A stretch of 16,089 bases of DNA from an uncultured Eubacteriales bacterium (GCA_900319255.1 ONNU01000230.1:1-16089); one strand, 5' to 3'; shown: positions 6,827 to 14,236, counted from the stretch's first letter. Translations and numbers: made by a program. Notes: generated by a model not told the origin, from the letters alone.

Positions 6827-7456
6827 ATGACATTCGGAAAAAGACAGCTTGTTATCGCATCATTGGTAGTAGCGCTGGGAGCGGCGGTTTATCTCAACTG
6901 GCAGTTTTCAGACAGCGGCAAAATAGAAACCACAGCCAGCGAAGCATCATCCTCAAAGCAGCTGGGACAGACCACATATGTAAACACAGAGCTTAAAACC
7001 ACCGAATACAGCAGCTCTCAAAGCTCAAAAGATAAAGCACAGGAAAGCTCTGGGGAAAAGACTAAAAAGACACAACAGTCAAAGGAAGCAAACGCAGATG
7101 CATCAGGCAGCTTTTTCTCGGATGAAAAGGAAAAGAGAAACAAGAGCAATGAACAGACGATCGAGACCCTGACAGATATAATCGAATCCGCATCATCAGA
7201 TGAGGCGGCAAAAAAGGAAGCGGTCGGGAAAGCAAAAGAAATAGCAGAAAACATTAAGCTCCAGACAGATATTGAGAATGAAGTTATTTCAAAAGGCTTC
7301 AAGGACGCATATGTTGTGATCAATAACGGCAGCTGCAGCGTAACGGTTTACGGCGGAAAGCTGGACGATTCATCAGCAATAATTATCAAGGATATAGTGA
7401 ACAGGCAGGCTGAAATCGAATTTCCGAAAATTACCGTAGCCTCATCAGGAAAATGA
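6827..7456 (+). CDS. spoIIIAH: Stage III sporulation protein AH, SpoIIQ-binding channel subunit
   Basis: 209 residues (about 218 in B. subtilis). The N-terminal MTFGKRQLVIASLVVALGAA followed by VYLNWQFS is the family's diagnostic membrane anchor. A long disordered Ser/Lys/Glu linker (about 35-108) leads to the ring-building domain (about 109-209: ETLTDIIESA, then DIENEVISKGFKDAYVVINN, then VNRQAEIEF). SpoIIIAH crosses the mother-cell membrane and binds forespore SpoIIQ across the intermembrane space, forming the link between the two cells. The GGGGGT ribosome site lies at about 6814-6819. It is the last gene of the operon; I found no hairpin with a T-run directly after it. Confidence 0.95.
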   Translation: MTFGKRQLVIASLVVALGAAVYLNWQFSDSGKIETTASEASSSKQLGQTTYVNTELKTTEYSSSQSSKDKAQESSGEKTKKTQQSKEANADASGSFFSDEKEKRNKSNEQTIETLTDIIESASSDEAAKKEAVGKAKEIAENIKLQTDIENEVISKGFKDAYVVINNGSCSVTVYGGKLDDSSAIIIKDIVNRQAEIEFPKITVASSGK

Positions 7457-7641
7457 TAAAACTATTATTTCATTTTTGTTACAACTGAGATTCAGTGAAA
7501 ATGCTGAAAAAACACTTGTGAAATTCAGTAATTCCAACTTGAAATTCATCCAAAAAGATGAATTGACACCCCGAAATATTGTTTTAATTGCCGAAATTTT
7601 TAAAAAACCGGGATTTTATGCGACTTTTTCTCAATAAGTGC

Positions 7642-7673
7642 TTGCAATAATAGTAAAAAAATTGTAATATAAT
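7642..7673 (+). promoter_or_regulatory. Sigma-A-type promoter for the secreted papain-like protein
   Basis: TTGCAA (7642-7647) with TAATAT (7665-7670) at 17-base spacing; an overlapping perfect TATAAT (7668-7673) is at 20 bases. The surroundings are very AT-rich. Transcription would start about 50 bases ahead of the TTG start. The rest of the 271-base gap (7457-7727) holds an 8-bp hairpin AATTCATC/GATGAATT (7543-7564) without a T-run, and no convincing gene. Confidence 0.6.
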
Positions 7674-7727
7674 ATTGCTGAAATTTTAACAAAGAAACAA
7701 TAAGGACAAATTACGGAGGTTATTAAT

Positions 7728-9398
7728 TTGAGAAAACCTAAGAAAATACTATCAGTTCTGCTTTCTGCAGCTGCAGTCTCTACTGTATGTGTAATAGGCG
7801 TTGCAAATAATACCAATGCAGTTGATATCGCTTCTTTAAATTCAGATTCAGTTTTTGTAAAGCAGCAGCAGAGTGACACATGTACTCTTGCTTCAAATGT
7901 AATGCTTCTCAGAAGAGCTGCGATGCTCAAGGGAGACAGCGACTGGCAGAGCATCACAGAAAACAGCTGCTCACCGTACCTCTGGGTAGGCGGAATGCGT
8001 TTCAGCTACACTTACCGCAATATCAGCGTTGACTGTGAGAGAATATACGGCAATTCAACAGAAACACTTAAAAGACTTCTTGAAGAGCATCCCGAGGGAA
8101 TCGTCGCATACGATTATGATTATCCTCATGCGGTGCTTCTTACAGATTATACAAACGGAAAATTCTACTGCTCTGATCCTGCAAGATGCTGCGGCAGCGG
8201 CAGGATCGAAGCTGATCAGTCATTGGTCGATACATCAGATATCGAAGCATACTGGTATGTAACATCAGATCTTCCGGATGTTCAGATCAGGAAGATGGAG
8301 AATACCTCAGAGATCAGCGCATACGAAGTAAACGCAGGCTCAGAGGTAATACTCATAGGCTCAGCTTCTGATGCAAGCGGAAAATGCACATATACCTATC
8401 AGTATAAAAAGTCAGAAGGCAGAAGCTGGAACACTGTCATCAGCAAGACTGAAAGCACTACTGCTTCACTCATTATAGATGCTGCAGGCGAATATGACGT
8501 TCGCATCACAGTAAACGATCAGTCAACCTCGGTAGATAAATACTTCAAGCTGAAAGTTTGCGACAAGCTTGTTAACACCAGCAAGCTCAACAAGATCAAG
8601 ACTGCATACGGCAGCGATATCACAATGAACCTCAGCGCAGAAAAGGGTTCAGGCAGATATCAGTACGAGATCAACGCTAAAAAGCCCTCAGGCAGCGATT
8701 GGGTCAATCTGAGAAAATTCAATTCAAGCAATGTCTATGTATATCATCCCTGGGAGACAGGAACATATAATATAGAGATCAAGGCAAAGGATTCGCTTGG
8801 AAATATTTCATCAAACACATACAGCTTCAATGTATATGTTGATACGCTTTCAAATGAAACAACGATCAGTTCTGATGCTCTCAGCTATGGACAGAGCGTA
8901 ACATTCAGCTTTGCATCAAAGGGCGGCATGGGCGGTTATCAGTATGAGGTAAACGCTAAAAAGCCCGGCAGCAAAGACTGGGTCAATTTCAGAAAGAGCA
9001 CAGGCGGTACTTCCTATACTTATCGTCCCTGGGAAGTAGGTACATATGAATTCCAGGTAGTCAGCACTGACAACAGAGGAAAAAAATCAGCTAAATATTT
9101 CAGCATAAATGTAACTGCTGATAAGCTGGTCAATAATTGCGGTATCAGCGTTAATGAGATCACATACGGCGAAAGCGTTGTAATTGATTTTGCAGCAGCA
9201 GGCGGTACAGGCTCATATAAATATGAAGTCAATGCCATCAAGCCGAGCGTTGGTTCATGGGCTAATGTAAGAAAGCTCAATGCAGGCACAAGCCTTACAT
9301 ATCGTCCCTGGGAGAAGGGAACATATTCATTTTCAGTAAAGGTCAGAGATCTTCTCGGAAATGAAGTAACAAGATATTTTTCAGTTACAGTAAAATAA
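7728..9398 (+). CDS. Secreted papain-like (C39-like) protein with four Tyr-rich repeats
   Basis: 556 residues, starting with TTG at 7728; GGAGGT (7715-7720) lies 7 bases ahead. A Sec signal peptide (about 1-31, ending NTNA) is followed by a papain-like domain (about 40-180) of the Peptidase_C39_2 type. Q47/Q48 and C52 in QQQSDTCTLAS fit the oxyanion Gln and catalytic Cys, H134 in DYPHAVLLTDY the His, and D150 in CSDPAR a possible third residue. Then come four repeats of about 93 residues (starts near 197, 279, 372 and 465) with the pattern YxYEVNAKKP..W.N.RK...YxYRPWExGTY, resembling triple-tyrosine (Y_Y_Y) Ig-like modules; the first repeat is the most diverged and lacks PWE. The protein ends with the last repeat and has no sortase motif or dockerin. 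It is probably an exported or wall-associated peptidase or peptide-binding protein; the substrate is unknown. It has its own promoter and terminator, so it is not part of spoIIIA. Confidence 0.85.
   Translation: MRKPKKILSVLLSAAAVSTVCVIGVANNTNAVDIASLNSDSVFVKQQQSDTCTLASNVMLLRRAAMLKGDSDWQSITENSCSPYLWVGGMRFSYTYRNISVDCERIYGNSTETLKRLLEEHPEGIVAYDYDYPHAVLLTDYTNGKFYCSDPARCCGSGRIEADQSLVDTSDIEAYWYVTSDLPDVQIRKMENTSEISAYEVNAGSEVILIGSASDASGKCTYTYQYKKSEGRSWNTVISKTESTTASLIIDAAGEYDVRITVNDQSTSVDKYFKLKVCDKLVNTSKLNKIKTAYGSDITMNLSAEKGSGRYQYEINAKKPSGSDWVNLRKFNSSNVYVYHPWETGTYNIEIKAKDSLGNISSNTYSFNVYVDTLSNETTISSDALSYGQSVTFSFASKGGMGGYQYEVNAKKPGSKDWVNFRKSTGGTSYTYRPWEVGTYEFQVVSTDNRGKKSAKYFSINVTADKLVNNCGISVNEITYGESVVIDFAAAGGTGSYKYEVNAIKPSVGSWANVRKLNAGTSLTYRPWEKGTYSFSVKVRDLLGNEVTRYFSVTVK
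8562..9395 (+). repeat. Three tandem protein repeats of about 93 codons
   Basis: Three closely similar modules at about 8562-8840, 8841-9122 and 9123-9395. Each begins with D(K/T)L(V/S)N, contains a Y(Q/K)YE(I/V)NA.KP core about 30 residues in, and a PWE.GTY motif about 60 residues in. The DNA is also similar in the motif cores (CCCTGGGA recurs in all three PWE codon blocks), which points to duplication within the gene. Confidence 0.75.
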
Positions 9399-9405
9399 AA
9401 AAATC

Positions 9406-9451
9406 AAGCCGTCATATTCCGGGAAATTCCAGAAAAATGACGGCTTTTTTT
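9406..9451. terminator. Bidirectional terminator between converging genes
   Basis: AAGCCGTCAT (9406-9415) pairs perfectly with ATGACGGCTT (9437-9446), with a 21-base loop. T-run on the plus strand at 9445-9451; A-run before the left arm serves the minus strand. It overlaps the end of the minus-strand regulator gene. Confidence 0.9.
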
Positions 9452-9830
9452 ATTTATTTTCGGAGATATATTTGCAAAGAGCGTTAAAGGTCTCCGGGCT
9501 GAGGTCATGCTCTACACGGCAGGCATCCTCAATAGCGATATCCGGATCAACGCCGATGCTGATAAAGAAATTCGTCAGCGTCTCATGCCTGTTAAGTATC
9601 TTCTCCGCTATCTCCATACCGCTTTCCGTGATAGTGATATAATTATCCTTATCCATGATGATATAGCCCTTATCCTTGAGCCTTTTGGTAGTATATGTAA
9701 CACTGGGCTTTGTGACACCGAGCAAGGCGGCAACATCAATGGATCTGATATACCCCTTCTGATGCTTGAGCATAAGCATTGCCTCGAGATAATCCTCTGT
9801 AGTTTTTTCTGATCTATGTTCAGTTTTCAT
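9450..9830 (-). CDS. DtxR/MntR-family metal-dependent repressor, probably iron-responsive
   Basis: 126 residues: a winged helix-turn-helix (about 8-70; EDYLEAMLML, SIDVAALLGVTKPSVTYTTK) and a helical metal-binding/dimer domain (about 72-126), with no SH3-like third domain, so MntR-like in size. By eye alignment with B. subtilis MntR (D8, E11, H77, E99, E102, H103), the ligands are D13, E16, H82, C104, E107 and H108. The Cys in place of MntR E99 matches the Cys of the iron regulators DtxR/IdeR (C102), while D13 keeps the MntR form. It diverges from feoA, so autoregulation and repression of feoAB by Fe(II) is the natural inference. AGGAG (minus strand, 9841-9845) lies 10 bases ahead of the ATG. 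It could still be a manganese regulator; I leave the symbol blank. Confidence 0.88.
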   Translation of the reverse strand: MKTEHRSEKTTEDYLEAMLMLKHQKGYIRSIDVAALLGVTKPSVTYTTKRLKDKGYIIMDKDNYITITESGMEIAEKILNRHETLTNFFISIGVDPDIAIEDACRVEHDLSPETFNALCKYISENK

Positions 9831-10042
9831 AATGGAAGTTCTCCTTTATAATATTCAGATAAAGCATTGATAAATAGTCGTTTTTTCTCTGAACCGGCAT
9901 GTAAAAATATCTAAGGAATTGATGCTTACAAATAATTTAACATAATAGAAATCAAAATTATATAATATGCATATAGAATAACATATAAAAAAGAAAAAAT
10001 CAAGAAATACTGCAATATTAATGAAAAAACCTGTGCAAACTA

Positions 10043-10069
10043 TTGACAAAAGAATGTTAAGTGTATTAA
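10043..10069 (+). promoter_or_regulatory. Candidate feoA promoter
   Basis: Consensus -35 TTGACA at 10043-10048. The best -10 is TATTAA (10064-10069) at a short 15-base spacing; TATAAA at 10072-10077 is too far (23 bases). An imperfect inverted repeat GTTAAGTGTATTAAAC overlaps the -10 region. Confidence 0.45.
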
Positions 10070-10075
10070 ACTATA

Positions 10076-10094
10076 AAAGGTTAGACAGATTAAA
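10076..10094 (+). promoter_or_regulatory. Candidate DtxR-type iron box ahead of feoA
   Basis: Aligned with the DtxR/IdeR consensus TTAGGTTAGSCTAACCTAA, 11 of 19 positions match. The left half (AGGTTAG) is complete and the right half is weak. It lies just downstream of the candidate -10, where a bound repressor would block transcription. A related 13-base stretch (AAGTTAGATAAAT, 10510-10522; 10 of 13 identical to 10078-10090) precedes feoB. Confidence 0.35.
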
Positions 10095-10206
10095 TTTAGT
10101 TAATTGGAATAATATTTTATGCTGATGATATTGTAATTCTGATAAATAGAGTGTCGATACAAGTCAGAAGCATATATGATCGGGATCTGAATATGGAGGG
10201 ATCACT

Positions 10207-10425
10207 ATGAAAACATTAAAGGATGTAAAGATCGGTGAAACGGTAAAGGTGGTCAAGCTGCACGGCGAAGGTGCTTTGAAGCGACGGATCATGGATATGG
10301 GTATCACAAAGGGTACGGATATCCGTGTGCGGAAGGTGGCGCCCTTTGGCGATCCGATAGAAATAACCGTCAGAGGCTATGAGCTGTCCCTGAGAAAGGC
10401 TGACGCTGAATATATAGAGGTATAA
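10207..10425 (+). CDS. feoA: FeoA, small SH3-like partner of ferrous iron transporter FeoB
   Basis: 72 residues, the normal length for FeoA. Family signatures are MKTLKDVKIGETVKVVKL, then ALKRRIMDMGITKGTDIRVR (23-42), PFGDPIEITVRGYELSLRK (46-64) and a final EYIEV. FeoA is a cytosolic SH3-like protein needed for FeoB-dependent Fe(II) uptake, probably acting on the GTPase domain. The ribosome site GGAGGG (10195-10200) is 6 bases ahead. feoB starts 146 bases downstream, with an RNA-structure candidate in between. Confidence 0.96.
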   Translation: MKTLKDVKIGETVKVVKLHGEGALKRRIMDMGITKGTDIRVRKVAPFGDPIEITVRGYELSLRKADAEYIEV

Positions 10426-10491
10426 AGCAGATGTGCTTTTTCTGTCATTAACACCCTGCATATAAAAGCCGGTGCTGATGACGGAAAAAGC
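10424..10491 (+). promoter_or_regulatory. Overlapping hairpins between feoA and feoB (attenuator-like)
   Basis: A short hairpin AAAGCA/TGCTTT (10424-10439, GATG loop) runs straight into TTTTT, like a weak terminator. A longer stem pairs 10435-10448 (GCTTTTTCTGTCAT) with 10478-10491 (ATGACGGAAAAAGC): 14 pairs with one G-U, and a further CACC/GGTG pair inside. The two share bases 10435-10439 and cannot form together. Long-range AGCAGAT (10426-10432) also pairs with ATCTGCT (10532-10538). Regulation is inferred, not shown. Confidence 0.5.
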
Positions 10492-10571
10492 CTATTATAT
10501 TTTATGAACAAGTTAGATAAATATAACGAAAATCTGCTGTCATAGCTTAGTGATAGAAAGGAAGAGAGAAA

Positions 10572-13001
10572 ATGGGGATTACGATTGCGCTTGCAGGTAA
10601 TCCGAATTGCGGTAAAACCACGCTTTTCAATGCGCTTACCGGATCAAACCAGTTTGTAGGAAACTGGCCGGGAGTTACCGTTGAAAAAAAGGAAGGAAAG
10701 CTGAAAAAGAACAGCGAGGTCACAATTACAGACCTTCCCGGAATTTATTCGCTTTCACCTTATACACTTGAAGAGGTTGTTGCAAGAAATTATCTGATAG
10801 AAGAAAAGCCCGATGTAATACTTAATATAATAGACGGAACAAATCTCGAGAGAAATCTTTATCTCACGACCCAGCTCACAGAGCTTGGCATCCCTGTTGT
10901 AATAGCTGTCAATATGATGGATATTGTGAGAAAAAAAGGTGACGAGATCAATTTTGAAGTGCTTTCAAAAACTCTTGACTGCAAGATCGTAGAGATCTCA
11001 GCGCTTAAAAGCGAGGGCATAATGGAGGCAGCCGAAGCTGCGATACAGGCGGCAGGTACACCCGCAGCCATACCTCAGCATTCATTCTCCGGTCCTGCTG
11101 AACACGCAATAGCCCATATTGAAGAAGCAGTTCTTCACGATATGCCCGATGAACGTCAGAGATGGTATGCGATAAAGCTTTTTGAGCGTGACGAAAGGGT
11201 CATCAAAAAGCTTGAGATTCCCGAAGAGACGATGAAGCATATCGAAAAGGATATCGCATCGGCAGAGAAAGAGCTTGACGATGACGCTGAAAGCATTATC
11301 ACCAATGACAGATATAATTATATTACAAGGATAATCGGCAAATGCTATAAAAGAAGATCCGAAAGCGAAATGACCATCTCTGACAAGATAGACCGGGTCG
11401 TTACAAACAGGATACTTGCGCTTCCGATCTTTGTTCTGATAATGTTTCTTATATACGGCTTTGTAGTAATGCCTGTACCTATGCCCTGGGGAGATTCTCT
11501 GGGAACTGTGCTTACGGACTGGGCAAATGACGGAGTTTTCGGCGATGGCTGGTATCTGCTCGGAATAGGACAGGGAGATTATGATGCGGCGATGGATGAA
11601 TATGCCGCAAAGAATATCTGGACCAAGGAATTTACTTCCGAGATAGATGCTGCGGCGAAAGCTGATGTTACAGGCGCAGCTGAAATATCCGATGCAATAA
11701 AAGAGGGCACCTACGGCGGTTTTGATAAAGCCTATGCTTCATATGCCGATTCAGTAGCGAAATATTACAAGGAAAAGAATGTTTCCTATACTTTCGCCTC
11801 GATATATGATGAAGCAATGGGGGACGACGCCGAAAACAAGCCGCAGAACAGTGATTACGGCATATGGATACCGGGCATCCCGACACTCCTTGAGCCGCTG
11901 TTCACCGGTGCGCCCGACTGGCTTCACGGACTGGTTTTCAATGGAATAATCAAAGGCGTAGGCGCCGTACTTGGATTTTTGCCGCAGATGCTTCTGCTGT
12001 TCTTTTTCCTTGCGATACTGGAAGCTTGCGGATATATGTCGAGGATAGCCTTTGTGCTTGACAGGATATTCAGGCGGTTCGGTCTTTCCGGAAAATCCTT
12101 TATCCCGATGCTTGTAGGCTCAGGCTGCGGCGTACCCGGAATAATGGCATCAAGAACCATCGAAAGCCTGAGCGACAGACGAATGACGATAATCACGACC
12201 ACATTCATTCCCTGCGGAGCAAAGCTTCCGGTGATAGCGTTGCTGACATCAGCTTTGTTCGGAGGCGCATGGTGGGTTGCTCCAAGCGCATATCTGCTGG
12301 GAGTTGTTTCAATAATCATTTCAGGCGTAATGCTTAAAAAGACAAAGATCTTTTCAGCAGACCCGGCTCCCTTTGTCATGGAGCTTCCGGCATATCATCT
12401 TCCCACGTTCAGCAATGTAATGCGCAGCGTATGGGACAGAGGCTGGTCCTTTGTCAAGAAAGCCGGAACGGTCATTCTTCTTTCCTCAGTAATAATCTGG
12501 CTTCTTAATTCAATTGGCTGGAATAATTATTCATTTGGCTATTTCTCTGAATTTGACGAAGGCGGCATCAGTCTGATAAAAGCATTCGGCAATACAGTCT
12601 GCTTTATCTTTGCGCCTCTGGGCTTCGGAGATCCCACAGCAGCAGTCGCAACATTCATGGGTATTCTTGCAAAGGAAGAAATTGTAAGCGTATTCGGAGT
12701 ACTTGATTTTGAAGGCATTTCACAGATCGCAGGATATTCCTTCCTTGCTTTCAATCTTCTCTGCGCCCCCTGTATCGCAGCGATCGCAGCTATAAAAAGA
12801 GAAATGAACAGCCCGAAATGGACATTTTTTGCAATTGGATATCAGTGCGCTTTTGCATATGCAGTGGCGCTAATGATATTCCAGTTCGGCAGTGCTATTT
12901 CCGGCAGTATGAATATAGTGGGCTTTGTTTTTGCGGCTCTGGTGCTTTGCTTCATGGCATTTATGCTGTTCAGACCTGCTAAAAAAGCCGCAAAGCTCTG
13001 A
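10572..13001 (+). CDS. feoB: FeoB, ferrous iron transporter with cytosolic G domain
   Basis: 809 residues. The N-terminal G domain has G1 GNPNCGKT (9-16), G3 DLPG (54-57), G4 NMMD (114-117) and G5 SALK (143-146), followed by a helical GDI-like region to about residue 270. The membrane part begins at about 281 and carries the conserved gate/core motifs GFLPQMLLLFFFLAILEACG (468-487), SGCGVPG (517-523), FIPCGAKLP (545-553) and CAPC (731-734). It imports Fe(II) across the cell membrane. Between the first and second membrane segments is a loop of about 130 residues with an extra, Ala/Asp/Tyr-rich, predicted helical stretch (about 333-425) that most FeoB proteins lack. AAGGA ends 9 bases before the ATG. 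It follows feoA and precedes its Cys-rich partner by 41 bases. Confidence 0.97.
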   Translation: MGITIALAGNPNCGKTTLFNALTGSNQFVGNWPGVTVEKKEGKLKKNSEVTITDLPGIYSLSPYTLEEVVARNYLIEEKPDVILNIIDGTNLERNLYLTTQLTELGIPVVIAVNMMDIVRKKGDEINFEVLSKTLDCKIVEISALKSEGIMEAAEAAIQAAGTPAAIPQHSFSGPAEHAIAHIEEAVLHDMPDERQRWYAIKLFERDERVIKKLEIPEETMKHIEKDIASAEKELDDDAESIITNDRYNYITRIIGKCYKRRSESEMTISDKIDRVVTNRILALPIFVLIMFLIYGFVVMPVPMPWGDSLGTVLTDWANDGVFGDGWYLLGIGQGDYDAAMDEYAAKNIWTKEFTSEIDAAAKADVTGAAEISDAIKEGTYGGFDKAYASYADSVAKYYKEKNVSYTFASIYDEAMGDDAENKPQNSDYGIWIPGIPTLLEPLFTGAPDWLHGLVFNGIIKGVGAVLGFLPQMLLLFFFLAILEACGYMSRIAFVLDRIFRRFGLSGKSFIPMLVGSGCGVPGIMASRTIESLSDRRMTIITTTFIPCGAKLPVIALLTSALFGGAWWVAPSAYLLGVVSIIISGVMLKKTKIFSADPAPFVMELPAYHLPTFSNVMRSVWDRGWSFVKKAGTVILLSSVIIWLLNSIGWNNYSFGYFSEFDEGGISLIKAFGNTVCFIFAPLGFGDPTAAVATFMGILAKEEIVSVFGVLDFEGISQIAGYSFLAFNLLCAPCIAAIAAIKREMNSPKWTFFAIGYQCAFAYAVALMIFQFGSAISGSMNIVGFVFAALVLCFMAFMLFRPAKKAAKL

Positions 13002-13042
13002 TACTCAAATAGAATAATATACCGATCTCAGGAGATGATAAT

Positions 13043-13246
13043 ATGCTTGAATGGATCAGCGCAAATCTGTCCACAATAATAATTTCAGCAGTAGTATTTC
13101 TGATAATAGCTCTTGATATCGTCTATCTTGTACGACAGAGGAAAAAGGGCAAAAGTCTTTGCGGAAATAACTGCGCAGGCTGCGCAATGCGCGGTAAATG
13201 CCACAGCACTTCTGCTGACCCGGAGGATGATGCAAAATCGTCCTGA
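13043..13246 (+). CDS. FeoB-associated Cys-rich membrane protein
   Basis: 67 residues: an N-terminal membrane helix (about 8-30), a basic patch RQRKKGK (31-37), then four cysteines C40, C44, C47 and C53 in CGNNCAGCAMRGKC and an acidic tail. This is the layout of the FeoB_associated family (PF12669-type), encoded right after feoB in many Firmicutes; the Cys cluster, placed on the cytosolic side by the positive-inside rule, is thought to handle iron as it enters, but its role is not proven. GGAG (13031-13034) lies 8 bases ahead of the ATG. It sits between feoB (41 bases) and the DMT transporter (33 bases), so one transcript is likely. Confidence 0.92.
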   Translation: MLEWISANLSTIIISAVVFLIIALDIVYLVRQRKKGKSLCGNNCAGCAMRGKCHSTSADPEDDAKSS

Positions 13247-13279
13247 GCGTAATACCCCATAGTTTTTGGTGATACAATT

Positions 13280-14176
13280 ATGAAAATACTTGATATTCCT
13301 CCCAGATACAAAGGAATAATGTTTATAATCTTCTCAGCTTTCTGTTTTGCCTGCATGAATCTGTTTGTAAGGCTTTCGGGTGATCTTCCGTCCATGCAGA
13401 AATGCTTTTTCAGGAATTTCGTTTCCTTTTTCTTTGCTGCCGGAGTTCTGATAAAGAACAAACAAAGCTTCAAATGGGAAAAGGAAAATCTGAAATACCA
13501 TATTATCCGTTCATTAGCAGGAACCATAGGTATACTCGGAAATTTCTACGCAATAGATCATATTCCCCTTGCAGATGCTTCGATCCTCAATAAAATGTCG
13601 CCCTTTTTCGTCATCATTTTTTCGATAATTCTTCTGAAAGAAAAGCTGACGTTATTTCAGGGACTTGCAGTTTTCGCTGCATTTATCGGCTGCTTGTTTA
13701 TTATCAAGCCCTCCTTCCAGAACGTTCAGCTGATTCCATATGCCTCCGGGCTTCTCAGCGGTCTGGGCGCAGGCTTTGCATATACCATTGTCAGGATACT
13801 GGGGCAAAGGGGAGAGAAAGGCTCACGCATAGTATTTTTCTTTTCAGCATTTTCCTGTCTTGCAACGCTGCCTGCTCTTATCTTTGATTTTCACCCCATG
13901 GAATGGTGGCAGCTGCTGATGCTGCTGGGGGCGGGACTTGCAGCGACCGGCGGTCAGTTTTCGATCACAGCCGCATATTTCAATGCGCCGGCAAGAGAGA
14001 TCTCCGTATACGATTACTCACAGATTATCTTTGCAACCATGCTGGGATTTGTATTCCTGGGAGAGCTTCCCGATATTTACAGCATTATCGGATATCTGAT
14101 AATAATATCAATGGCTGTGCTTATGTTCCTTTACAATAATCAGAAGGGCGTATTCAAAAGACTTCAAAAGCATTAA
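13280..14176 (+). CDS. EamA/DMT-superfamily transporter
   Basis: 298 residues with about ten hydrophobic helices in two EamA halves (about 12-145 and 152-290). Typical marks are the RNFVSFFFAAG stretch near 45-55, the AIDHIPLADASILNKMSPFF block (about 94-113; the usual 'A...ALL..L.P.F' helix) and its counterpart AREISVYDYSQIIFATMLGF in the second half, then GELPD. Members export or exchange amino acids, nucleobases or other small metabolites; the substrate cannot be read from the sequence. GGTGAT (13268-13273) is 6 bases ahead of the ATG. It follows the Cys-rich FeoB partner by 33 bases with no terminator between, and a strong terminator lies 4 bases after its stop, so it is probably the last gene of the feo transcript. 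A link to iron is inference from position only. Confidence 0.88.
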   Translation: MKILDIPPRYKGIMFIIFSAFCFACMNLFVRLSGDLPSMQKCFFRNFVSFFFAAGVLIKNKQSFKWEKENLKYHIIRSLAGTIGILGNFYAIDHIPLADASILNKMSPFFVIIFSIILLKEKLTLFQGLAVFAAFIGCLFIIKPSFQNVQLIPYASGLLSGLGAGFAYTIVRILGQRGEKGSRIVFFFSAFSCLATLPALIFDFHPMEWWQLLMLLGAGLAATGGQFSITAAYFNAPAREISVYDYSQIIFATMLGFVFLGELPDIYSIIGYLIIISMAVLMFLYNNQKGVFKRLQKH

Positions 14177-14180
14177 AAAG

Positions 14181-14228
14181 GAACCTCCGGAAAGGACTGA
14201 TGTCTGAGCCGGAGGTTCTTTGTTTTTG
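14181..14228. terminator. Bidirectional terminator between the DMT transporter and hydF
   Basis: GAACCTCCGG (14181-14190) pairs perfectly with CCGGAGGTTC (14209-14218) around an 18-base loop. The plus strand continues TTTGTTTTT; on the minus strand the stem is followed by CTTTTTAAT. It serves both converging transcripts. Confidence 0.92.
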
Positions 14229-14236
14229 AGATTTTT

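Larger units (their letters stand above)
9831..10206. other. AT-rich divergent control region between the regulator and feoA
   Basis: 376 bases with no credible gene on either strand. It holds a perfect 10-bp palindrome ATATGCATAT (9965-9974), the feoA promoter candidate (10043-10069), an iron-box-like site (10076-10094) and a 14-bp imperfect palindrome TTAAATTTAGTTAA (10090-10103). The feoA leader after the promoter is about 130 bases; a TTGTA/TACAA pair is the only structure I noted in it, and I recognise no riboswitch. Confidence 0.6.

Noticed and set aside
7543..7564. 8-bp hairpin AATTCATC/GATGAATT after spoIIIAH as its terminator
   Set aside because: No T-run follows it; the next bases are GACACCCC.
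7476..7637. Open plus-strand frame between spoIIIAH and the secreted protein that reads like a peptide (FIQKDELTPRNIVLIAEIF)
   Set aside because: 53 codons from a TTG with no ribosome site, and the sequence overlaps the promoter approach region. It could be a degraded gene remnant, but composition alone can explain it.
9855..10049. Minus-strand 64-residue hydrophobic, Phe/Tyr-rich frame in the regulator-feoA gap
   Set aside because: TTG start without a ribosome site; residues reflect the AT-rich DNA; it covers the divergent control region.
10104..10206. Riboswitch in the feoA leader
   Set aside because: I looked for NiCo/czcD-like conserved blocks and saw none; only one short 5-bp pairing is present.
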